22,150 nt of DNA from the IMG/VR virus record IMGVR_UViG_3300030102_001337, positions 1 to 22,150 of that record; one strand, 5' to 3'. The stretch's first letter is position 1, and each line of letters starts with the position of its first letter. Under the pieces are notes generated by a model. That model was not told the origin of the DNA, did not search any database, and saw only the letters and a list, made by a program, of their open reading frames with translations. Positions 1-5,859 of the stretch are shown piece by piece. Source of the stretch: a virus. The translations under genes and the position numbers were made by a program.

Positions 1-1
1 A

Positions 2-1381
2 GCAACTGATTCAACGCCTACTGTATTATTTTATCAATGTACGAACCACGCGTTAATGGGAAATACAGTAAATTTTGACACTAGAAATTTAACTGGTTTT
101 GATACAGCTGATTTAACAGAGGGAACTAATTTATATTATACAGATGCTAGATTTGACACAAGACTAGCAGCTAAAGATACAGACGACTTAACAGAGGGGT
201 CAAGTAATTTATATTTCTCAGATGAAAGGGCGCAAGATGCAGCTGCTTCAATGATTACTGGAGGCTCACATACAAACTTAACAGCAACTTATAACGATGG
301 GTCTAATACAATAGACTTAGCTGTAAGTGGTGGCGGTTCTGTTTCAGATGCTTTTAAAAATATTGCTGTAAGTGGTCAGTCAAATATAGTTGCTGATTCC
401 TCAACTGATACCCTAACATTAGCAGCTGGAGATAATATAACACTTACAACAAATGCCAGCACAGATACTGTAACAATAGCTTCAAGTGCTAGCGGCTCTG
501 GAACATTAACTATAGAACAGCAAACTTTTAGCGGAGATGGTTCAGACACTACTTTTACTTTAACTTCAACTTGTAATAACGAAAATAAATTACAAGTATA
601 TATAGACGGAGTTTATCAGTCAAAAAGTAATTTTTCTGTCAGCGGTACTACTTTAACTTTTTCAACTGCGCCAGCTGCTGGAACAAATAATATAGAAGTA
701 ATTCATTTAGAAGCTTTAGCTGGGACAGTACAAGTAGATACATTTACTGGAGATGGCTCAGACACTACTTTTGATTTAACAACTACTATAAGCTCAGAAA
801 ACAATACTCAAGTTTATTTAGACGGAGTCTACCAGTCTAAAGGGAACTATTCTATTTCTGGCACAACAATAACATTTAGTACAGCTCCAGCTAATAATGT
901 AGCTATCGAGGTAGTCCATTTATTACCCTCTGGAGATGTTTCTATAAATGCTATAGATAGTTCTGACGACGCTATTATTAGACTTTCAAGTACAAATGGA
1001 GCAACTGACGACGTTAAGCTGGTTGCTGGTAGTAACATAACAATAACGCCAAGCGGAGATGACATAACAATAGCTTCAAGTGTAAGTACAAGTTATTCAG
1101 TTTCTGTTATTTCTTCTAATACAACAGCAGTTGCTAATACACTTTATGTGTTAACAGCTAGTTTAACTTTAACTTTACCAGCCTCTCCGAGTGCTGGAGA
1201 TAGTATCAAAATATCAAATAGAAGCGGCACAGCTACTGCAACTGTAGCTAGAAATAGTGAAAAAATTATGGGTGCTACTTCAGATTTAACTTTAGATAAA
1301 TTAAACGCTGGTTTTGAAATGATTTATTCTGGTTCAGCTCAAGGATGGGTATTAATAGGAGTAGAGGGTACAAGTGCATAA
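2..1381 (+). CDS. Tail fibre protein with tandem repeats (5' end missing)
   Basis: Probable phage tail fibre, a host-contact structural protein. The reading frame is open with no stop from base 2, so the ATG at 56 is internal and the true start lies left of the window. Residue numbers here count from that ATG. Residues 16-60 hold two copies of a DLTEG..NLY..D.R motif common in marine phage fibres. Residues 160-218 and 232-289 are a tandem duplication of a beta-rich module (GDGSDTTF ... VY.DGVYQSK ... TFSTAPA ... IEV.HL). The C-terminal part (about 350-441) ends in GWVLIG, as in many fibre C-termini. Composition is rich in Ser, Thr, Gly and Asn with no membrane segment. The fibre role is inferred from these repeats and from the following fibre and chaperone genes; the receptor is unknown. 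Confidence 0.8.
   Translation, partial: ATDSTPTVLFYQCTNHALMGNTVNFDTRNLTGFDTADLTEGTNLYYTDARFDTRLAAKDTDDLTEGSSNLYFSDERAQDAAASMITGGSHTNLTATYNDGSNTIDLAVSGGGSVSDAFKNIAVSGQSNIVADSSTDTLTLAAGDNITLTTNASTDTVTIASSASGSGTLTIEQQTFSGDGSDTTFTLTSTCNNENKLQVYIDGVYQSKSNFSVSGTTLTFSTAPAAGTNNIEVIHLEALAGTVQVDTFTGDGSDTTFDLTTTISSENNTQVYLDGVYQSKGNYSISGTTITFSTAPANNVAIEVVHLLPSGDVSINAIDSSDDAIIRLSSTNGATDDVKLVAGSNITITPSGDDITIASSVSTSYSVSVISSNTTAVANTLYVLTASLTLTLPASPSAGDSIKISNRSGTATATVARNSEKIMGATSDLTLDKLNAGFEMIYSGSAQGWVLIGVEGTSA
533..709 (+). repeat. Fibre tandem repeat, copy 1
   Basis: First copy of an approximately 72-codon in-gene repeat encoding the GDGSDTTF...DGVYQSK...TFSTAPA module. It lies exactly 216 bases before copy 2. 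The first 30 or so bases are nearly identical at nucleotide level, which suggests a fairly recent duplication or gene conversion. Confidence 0.85.
749..922 (+). repeat. Fibre tandem repeat, copy 2
   Basis: Second copy of the approximately 72-codon module in the fibre gene. The encoded blocks GDGSDTTF, DGVYQSK and TFSTAPA recur in the same order as in copy 1. The intervening residues have diverged, and two residues are lost before IEVVHL. Confidence 0.85.
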
Positions 1382-1401
1382 TAATAATTAAATAAAAAAA
1401 T

Positions 1402-2370
1402 ATGGCAAATTTTTCAAGTTTTTTTCCGACAGCAGCAACTGGAGGCGGCGGTTTTACAAAAATGAATAAATATACAACTGCTAGAGGTTTAGGAGATGCT
1501 ACAAATAAAATTAGCTCTTTAAACAATAATAGCGGAACATTGGTAACTGATGGAAGCGCTGGAACTCCGTTTGATTTAATTTATGACCAACCAGCTCAAT
1601 CTATTGCTGCTGCTCCCTCAACTTATACTATAAACAATCTAAGATTTGATTCTTCAACTGCTTTAAATGTAGGTGCTGTAATACCAGCTAATTTTTTTGC
1701 TGGTGGTACTGTTAGATTTTCATATAGCGGAGTTAATAACATTAACTTGCAACGAGCTTCCTTAATTTCTTCTCATCCAGAGTTCACTTATGCTAATTCA
1801 AGTAGCTCTTTAGTTTTAAGCTATTCAACCAACCCAGATGGTGCTTTTTCAGCAAGTGCTAGAACAAACTTAGGAACTGGTGACACAGTACCTTTAACTT
1901 TACCGACTTCAATAACAGTAAATCCAGCTACTGACTTAGGTTTGTCTGATGGCGACAGTATTGGTTATATGTTAATAGGTGCTGGAAATTCAAATAATTC
2001 AAGCACAGAAAAAGGAGGCGCTGGAGGTAATATTTTGCAAGGCACTGCTATTATAAGTAATGCTTCAACAAATTTAACAATAACTCCAGCAGCAGTTACT
2101 GGAACTAACTCAGCTGGTGCAGCTAGTACAATAACTGGCGGCTTAACTTTAAGTAGCGCTGATGGTATGCCAGCTGGATGGGGTGCTTTTGGAACTTCAA
2201 CTAGAGCTGCTGCGGCTTGGAGTGGTATAAATGGCTATTCTTTAGGAGGTGGTCAGCATAACGAAGGGGGTGCTGGAGGTGTATTAGGTAATAACGGAGA
2301 TGGTTTTGGTTGGGGGTCTTATAACTCTGGCGTTAGAGCTAGCGATGGTGCAGTATTATTATATTATTAA
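1402..2370 (+). CDS. Glycine-rich tail fibre tip / adhesin-like protein
   Basis: A 322-residue probable virion surface protein. The N-terminus (MANFSSFFPTAATGGGGF) is followed by a Ser/Thr/Asn/Ala-rich middle with beta-strand-like stretches. From about residue 200 Gly and Ala become dense, with GGAGG-type runs near 207 and 288-296, and the protein ends SDGAVLLYY. A glycine-rich distal domain ending in DGAV plus aromatic residues is typical of phage fibre tips and adhesins, where Gly-rich loops carry receptor specificity. The start at 1402 is preceded by an A/T-rich stretch with no Shine-Dalgarno. It lies 20 bases after the preceding fibre gene and 11 bases before a fibre-chaperone-like gene. 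The adhesin role is inferred from composition and context, because no specific family could be assigned by eye. Confidence 0.65.
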   Translation: MANFSSFFPTAATGGGGFTKMNKYTTARGLGDATNKISSLNNNSGTLVTDGSAGTPFDLIYDQPAQSIAAAPSTYTINNLRFDSSTALNVGAVIPANFFAGGTVRFSYSGVNNINLQRASLISSHPEFTYANSSSSLVLSYSTNPDGAFSASARTNLGTGDTVPLTLPTSITVNPATDLGLSDGDSIGYMLIGAGNSNNSSTEKGGAGGNILQGTAIISNASTNLTITPAAVTGTNSAGAASTITGGLTLSSADGMPAGWGAFGTSTRAAAAWSGINGYSLGGGQHNEGGAGGVLGNNGDGFGWGSYNSGVRASDGAVLLYY

Positions 2371-2381
2371 AATTTTAGATT

Positions 2382-2738
2382 ATGTATTTTAGAATAAAAG
2401 AAAGATTTAATACAGACGGAGAAATAGAAGAATATGGAATAGCAGACGCTAAGCAATCTATAATAGATGGCTTTGAGGGAAACTGGGTTGAACAAGCTGA
2501 GGGTTTTGACGTTGGAGATTGGTATTCTGAAACAAATGGCTGGTCTAAACCTATTTTAACAACTCAAGAACAAGAAGCAAATGCTAGAGATTGGAGAGAC
2601 AAAGAATTAAAAAATACAGATTTTATAGTTCCTCTTAGTGACTATCCAAATAGAGACGCTTGGCTAACATACAGACAAACATTAAGAGACTGGACATCTA
2701 CTGATGACTTTCCAGAAACAAAACCGAGTAAACCATAA
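2382..2738 (+). CDS. Tail fibre assembly chaperone-like protein
   Basis: A 118-residue acidic protein. Its C-terminal half (about residues 66-115) reads ARDWRDKEL..TDF..PLSDYP.RDAWLTYRQTLRDW....DFPE.KP. This matches my recollection of the phage tail assembly chaperone family (Pfam Phage_tail_APC), whose hallmarks are R.WRd..L..tD followed by W..YRq.LRd and a final FP...P. The N-terminal half may adapt it to its client fibre. Such proteins help fold or attach neighbouring fibre proteins and are normally not in the virion. The natural client is the Gly-rich protein encoded 11 bases upstream. No Shine-Dalgarno is visible before the ATG. The family call is good; the client assignment is inferred. 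Confidence 0.75.
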   Translation: MYFRIKERFNTDGEIEEYGIADAKQSIIDGFEGNWVEQAEGFDVGDWYSETNGWSKPILTTQEQEANARDWRDKELKNTDFIVPLSDYPNRDAWLTYRQTLRDWTSTDDFPETKPSKP

Positions 2739-2743
2739 TTTCG

Positions 2744-2753
2744 TAAATTTGTA
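2744..2753 (+). promoter_or_regulatory. Bacteroidota-type -7 promoter element
   Basis: TAAATTTGTA fits the Bacteroidota primary-sigma -7 box TAnnTTTG, here extended by a pyrimidine and A. It is intergenic, 11 bases before the ATG at 2765, so transcription would start only a few bases before that gene. I could not find a convincing TTG -33 element at the usual spacing, so this is a candidate only. Confidence 0.45.
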
Positions 2754-2764
2754 AAAAATAAGAT

Positions 2765-3175
2765 ATGGCAATAACAAAAGTAACTGGAGACGTTTTAACA
2801 GATGACACTGTTAAGCATAATCATTTAGAGGCTAGATATACAGCTACTGGAAGCATAACGACTTATACTGGAGCGGTCTCAGTAGATTGGTCTAGTGCTA
2901 CAAATTTTGTTATGGGTTCAAGTTTGACTGGCGCTATTGAATTTGATTTCACAAACTATAAAACTGGACAAGTTTTGACCATTCATAATTTGACTGGGTC
3001 TCAAACTATAACGCTAGACTCAGACGCAGCTACAAGTGAGACATTTAATAAAATAGGCGGTAATGATTATGATGGCAGTTCTACAAATGTCTTAATGATT
3101 GAATGTATAGACGATGACGCTACTGCTGTATTTAATTATTCAATATTAACTTATACTTCAGATACTACTCCTTAA
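2765..3175 (+). CDS. Hypothetical fibre-region structural protein
   Basis: A 136-residue acidic, Thr/Ser/Asp-rich protein with no Cys pair, signal peptide or membrane segment. It begins MAITKVTGDVLTDDTV, resembling N-termini of marine phage fibre or collar proteins. Alternating hydrophobic patterns (residues 35-45, 58-65, 70-83 and 105-130) suggest an all-beta fold. I do not recognise a defined family. It is preceded by a candidate promoter and followed after one base by the next ORF, so it probably belongs to the fibre operon. A small structural or fibre-linker role is inferred from neighbours only. Confidence 0.55.
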   Translation: MAITKVTGDVLTDDTVKHNHLEARYTATGSITTYTGAVSVDWSSATNFVMGSSLTGAIEFDFTNYKTGQVLTIHNLTGSQTITLDSDAATSETFNKIGGNDYDGSSTNVLMIECIDDDATAVFNYSILTYTSDTTP

Positions 3176-3176
3176 T

Positions 3177-3626
3177 ATGAAAGCAATAGACATAAATGGT
3201 AATATAAAAACATTTTCAAGCGTTCCTAAGTCTTGGAATGGTAAAATAGGCTTACAATATGCAAGCGACACGGAACTAGAAAATTTAGGTTTTTTTAATG
3301 TATATGAGCCAGAAATAACAGCCAGCCAAGAATATGGAGCTATAGAATGGGATGCTGCTAACAATAGGTTTACTTATCCTATTGTAAATAAAACTTATAC
3401 AGAAACACTAGCGGAATTAAAAGAGCAAAAAATAAACACTTTAAAAGCAATATATAAAACTAAGCTAGCTGTAACAGATTGGTATATAATTAGAAGCTCT
3501 GAGGGTATTTCAGCACCTCAAGAAATTTTAGACTTAAGAGCTGGATTAAGAGCGGATTGTTCTACTAAAGAGTCTGAAATAAATTCTTTAAATAATAAAA
3601 GCGCTGTTATAGAGTATATTATATAA
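3177..3626 (+). CDS. Second fibre-assembly-like small protein
   Basis: A 149-residue protein. The N-terminal 80 residues are beta-rich (DINGNIKTF, NVYEPEI, GAIEWD). The C-terminal part (about 80-149) is predicted helical: L.ELKEQKINTLKAIY, then TDWYIIRSSEG, then P.EILDLRAGLR. The TDWY.IR...G...P..I...R..lR pattern recurs in C-terminal helical segments of phage fibre-assembly and tail proteins. It resembles the R..R.tDw...YR..LR segment of the protein encoded at 2382, though the sequences are clearly different. It lies one base after the upstream stop and five bases before the next fibre gene. The likely role is helper or connector for the fibre protein at 3632; this is inferred. Confidence 0.55.
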   Translation: MKAIDINGNIKTFSSVPKSWNGKIGLQYASDTELENLGFFNVYEPEITASQEYGAIEWDAANNRFTYPIVNKTYTETLAELKEQKINTLKAIYKTKLAVTDWYIIRSSEGISAPQEILDLRAGLRADCSTKESEINSLNNKSAVIEYII

Positions 3627-3631
3627 GTGAT

Positions 3632-4621
3632 ATGAAAAAAAGCTTATTACAAAGTGGAACTGTAAGTTCTACGACTGATTTTTTACAAATAGGAACTTAT
3701 ACTGGTGGTGGTTCAACTGATGTAAGCGTTTCGGGATTAGGATTTAGACCAGATTTGGTTGTACTTAGAAATTTAGATGCAACTTCTACTTTTTCTTATT
3801 GGATTGACGGAAATAAAAGAGGTCATTTTGTTGGTCAAGCTGGTAATGAATACCAATATACTCAAAACTTAACAAATTATATTACACACGATACTGATGG
3901 TTTTACAGTTACAACAAATTCTGGTGCAAGTGATTTAACAAATAAAAGTGGTGATGAATTTTTATACTATGCTTGGCTTTTAGATGGCAATTTAGGTGAT
4001 ATATCTGGTAGTGATACTGCTGGAGTTTATATTGGTAAATTTGGTGGCACTGGCGGAAGCGGTTCACAAACTTATAGCACTGGTCTAAGCAGTGTTACAT
4101 TTGAACATAAGTTTAATGGTTATAATTTCTATTTTAAAGATGGCACAAATCAAGACACTTTTCAAATGTCTAATTATTGGACACACGCCTCTCAAGGTTG
4201 GTCAGCAAATAATTCAAGTACTGGAATTGAAGCTCAAAGGTCAACTGCTTATGGGTATTATGGTGGTGGGGATGTCGATGGCGTTTCTAAAACTGATTAC
4301 TATAATGGTGGTAATAGTGGCTCTAGTAATCAAATTACAGTAGGGTTTTCCCCTAGGATTCTAATGGTAGTTAGAGACCCAGCTACTTCGACTACTTCCG
4401 TTGATAAGGTTTGGTGGTGGTCAACTGCTTTAGACACAGATACAGTAAAATATACTAGATATAGAAGCGCTGAATATTCTGGAGGTGTAGCTGGTAAAGT
4501 AACTTCACACGATAGCGGTTTCGGTGTAACTTTTACTGACACTGGTTTTTATTGGGACTCATCTAGCGAAAGCGCTACTAATGCCTCTGGCTCTAGATAT
4601 AGATATTGGGCTTTAGGATAA
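3632..4621 (+). CDS. Tail fibre protein with duplicated beta module
   Basis: A 329-residue Gly/Ser/Thr/Tyr-rich probable fibre. Residues 19-120 show a module with YTGGGS, then GLGFRPDLVVLRN, then THDTDGFTV and FLYYAWLLDG. This is typical of phage fibre domains that read YTGNG...GF.PD.V.IKN...DGF.V...YVAW. A diverged copy covers about 223-329: YYNGGNSGS, VGFSPRILMVVRD, TSHDSGFGVTF, and YRYWALG at the C-terminus. The middle (about 128-215) holds a less regular segment with KFGGTGGSG. No signal peptide or membrane segment is present. It is the last gene of the fibre block and is separated from the tail tube gene by a 57-base promoter-like gap. The fibre call is supported by the module; the ligand is unknown. 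Confidence 0.7.
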   Translation: MKKSLLQSGTVSSTTDFLQIGTYTGGGSTDVSVSGLGFRPDLVVLRNLDATSTFSYWIDGNKRGHFVGQAGNEYQYTQNLTNYITHDTDGFTVTTNSGASDLTNKSGDEFLYYAWLLDGNLGDISGSDTAGVYIGKFGGTGGSGSQTYSTGLSSVTFEHKFNGYNFYFKDGTNQDTFQMSNYWTHASQGWSANNSSTGIEAQRSTAYGYYGGGDVDGVSKTDYYNGGNSGSSNQITVGFSPRILMVVRDPATSTTSVDKVWWWSTALDTDTVKYTRYRSAEYSGGVAGKVTSHDSGFGVTFTDTGFYWDSSSESATNASGSRYRYWALG

Positions 4622-4648
4622 CATAAAAAAAATAACAAATAAAATAAC

Positions 4649-4658
4649 TATATTTGTA
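4649..4658 (+). promoter_or_regulatory. Bacteroidota-type -7 promoter element before tail tube gene
   Basis: TATATTTGTA matches TAnnTTTG plus pyrimidine-A in a 57-base A/T-rich intergenic gap, 20 bases before the ATG at 4679. The same gap holds AAGG ten bases before the start, one of the few Shine-Dalgarno-like sequences in the window. That would suit the strong expression needed for a major structural protein. No clear -33 box is visible. Confidence 0.5.
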
Positions 4659-4678
4659 TTAAATTTAAAAGGTAAAAA

Positions 4679-5110
4679 ATGGCTTCAAGCGTATTTAACG
4701 GAACTAACTTAGTTTTAAAATTAATTGCAGACGGAGGGACTCTAGAGGCTCTAGGACATTCTACAAGCTGCTCAATGACAATAACTCAAGACTTACCAGA
4801 GGCAACTACAAAAGATAGCGCTGGATTTCAAGAAGTAATTAGCGGTCTTAGAAGTGCTGAGATTTCTTTCGACGGACTTATAGACTATACAGACGCTTCT
4901 AATAGTTTAAGAAATGCTGACGGATTAGCTTCTTTATTAATAGGTAGAAATAAAATAGACTGGAGTTTTGGAACTTCAGCTACTGGCGATACTATTTTTA
5001 CTGGAGAGGGTTTTATAGCTTCTTTAGAGCAGTCAGCTGAAATGGAAAGCCCAGCTACTTATTCTGGAACGATTACAGTTACTGGCGCAATTACTCAAGC
5101 TACAAACTAA
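4679..5110 (+). CDS. Major tail tube protein
   Basis: A 143-residue protein with the features of siphophage tail tube proteins of the TP901-1 type. It opens MASSVFNGTNLVLKL, followed by LEALGHSTSCSMTITQDLPEATTKDS near residues 23-47, SGLRSAEISFDGLIDYTD at about 55-72, and a C-terminal ATYSGTITVTGAIT strand pair. These are the characteristic segments of the family that polymerises as stacked hexamers around the tape measure. Its position directly before the chaperone pair and the tape measure gene is the standard order. It has its own candidate promoter and an AAGG ribosome-binding-like sequence, consistent with high copy number. I am confident in the role. Confidence 0.87.
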   Translation: MASSVFNGTNLVLKLIADGGTLEALGHSTSCSMTITQDLPEATTKDSAGFQEVISGLRSAEISFDGLIDYTDASNSLRNADGLASLLIGRNKIDWSFGTSATGDTIFTGEGFIASLEQSAEMESPATYSGTITVTGAITQATN

Positions 5111-5128
5111 GAGTTTTAAACTAAAATT

Positions 5129-5512
5129 ATGGCAAACAAAAAAAGAGGGTATTATACCCTAGAGCTAGGTGGTCAAAAGAGGAACCTACATTTCTCTATG
5201 AACTTCTGGGCTAATTTCACTGATATACTTAAAACGCCTCTTGATAAAATAGGAAATATTTTTGACGGAGGTTTATCTATTACTGGTATTAGAGCGCTAG
5301 TTTATTCTGGCTTATTAGCTTATGACCAAGAGGAGGGAAACGAAATAGATTATAACGAGTTCAAAGTAGGTAGCTGGCTAGAAGATTTAAAACCAGAAGA
5401 GCTAGAAAATATGGTTAACGCTATGCTAGAGTCTAGAATTTTAGGAAACGACCTTAACTTAGGCATAGAGAGAAAACCTAAAGCAGAGGGAAAGCCTCAG
5501 CCGACTCCTTAA
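5129..5512 (+). CDS. Tail assembly chaperone, short form (gpG-like)
   Basis: The 127-residue zero-frame product. It begins MANKKRGYYTLELGGQKRNL and continues with FSMNFWANFTDIL and a helical region SITGIRALVYSGLLAYD (about 50-67). An acidic segment, SWLEDLKPEELENMVNAM, lies near 88-105. Small helical proteins between the tube gene and the tape measure gene act as chaperones that coat the tape measure during tail assembly, as lambda gpG does. The last residues (about 116-127) are Lys/Pro-rich, like a linker, and contain the slippery site GGGAAAG that produces the longer gpGT form. Position, length and the frameshift signal together make this call strong despite little overall sequence identity across the family. 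Confidence 0.85.
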   Translation: MANKKRGYYTLELGGQKRNLHFSMNFWANFTDILKTPLDKIGNIFDGGLSITGIRALVYSGLLAYDQEEGNEIDYNEFKVGSWLEDLKPEELENMVNAMLESRILGNDLNLGIERKPKAEGKPQPTP

Positions 5513-5847
5513 CTTGGAACGACCTACTAGACTATTTTATTGGGCAAGTCGGCATAAATCCAAATGAGTTTTGGACTAATACTTGGGTCGAAAACCAGCT
5601 TCTAGGAGAGTCTTATAATATAAAACAAAATTTAGAATGGGAGCGTCTAAGATATTTGGCGACTCTTATACATAACGTAAACTGTTCTAAAAAGAGTCAA
5701 ACCATAAAACCTACCGACCTTTTTGAGTTACCTCAAGACAAGCTAATTAAAAAGAAAAAGTTTGAGCCTAAGTCAACGCCAAAAGAGTTAGATAAATTCC
5801 TAGAGCAAATCGCAAACGTCAAGGAAACAACTGAGTTTAAAATTTAG
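5129..5847 (+). CDS. Tail assembly chaperone, -1 frameshift form (gpGT-like)
   Basis: Extended product made by a -1 ribosomal frameshift at 5488-5494. It comprises 122 zero-frame residues, then 117 from the -1 frame (codon at 5494 to the TAG at 5845), about 239 in all. The -1 frame is open from well before the slip site. Its first residues after the slip, ASADSLTWNDLLDYF, are followed by VGINPNEFWTNTW, WERLRYLATLIHN and a Lys/Pro segment with PTDLFELPQD. The W...L...vG..P.eFW...E pattern and the later LP.D motif are typical of T-domains that connect tape measure to tube subunits. No plausible ATG exists for a separate protein; the only start in the last third is a TTG at 5656. The frameshift is inferred from the sequence but very well supported. 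Confidence 0.85.
5488..5494 (+). promoter_or_regulatory. Programmed -1 frameshift slippery site GGGAAAG
   Basis: The zero-frame codons GAG GGA AAG present G.GGA.AAG, the same heptamer used for the lambda G-T frameshift. Slippage by one base joins the gpG-like frame to the downstream T-like frame 16 bases before the zero-frame stop at 5510. I did not identify a clear stimulatory hairpin or pseudoknot downstream. Confidence 0.85.
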
Positions 5848-5857
5848 TAAATTTGCA
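5848..5857 (+). promoter_or_regulatory. Possible -7 promoter element overlapping tape measure start region
   Basis: TAAATTTGCA matches TAnnTTTG plus pyrimidine-A. It begins right after the gpGT stop and ends two bases before the ATG at 5860. If used, the transcript would be leaderless or nearly so. It could also be a chance match in A/T-rich sequence, and no -33 box is evident. Confidence 0.3.
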
Positions 5858-5859
5858 TT

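Noticed and set aside
56-1381. ATG at 56 as the true start of the first fibre gene
   Set aside because: The frame stays open to base 2 with fibre-like residues before the ATG, and no promoter or spacer precedes it.
1275-1526. 83-codon minus-strand ORF spanning two fibre genes
   Set aside because: It overlaps the 3' end of one convincing gene and the 5' end of another; composition is typical of antisense shadow.
1937-1944. TAGGTTTG promoter-like box inside the Gly-rich fibre gene
   Set aside because: It is in coding sequence, far from any start, and such matches are expected by chance in A/T-rich DNA.
4092-4343. 83-codon plus-strand ORF in another frame
   Set aside because: It lies fully inside the fibre gene at 3632 and is Ile/Leu/Lys-rich low-complexity shadow, with no spacing or motif support.
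5656-5847. Separate 63-codon gene starting at TTG
   Set aside because: The same frame is open well upstream and carries T-domain motifs from 5494 on, so this is the tail end of the frameshift product rather than its own gene.
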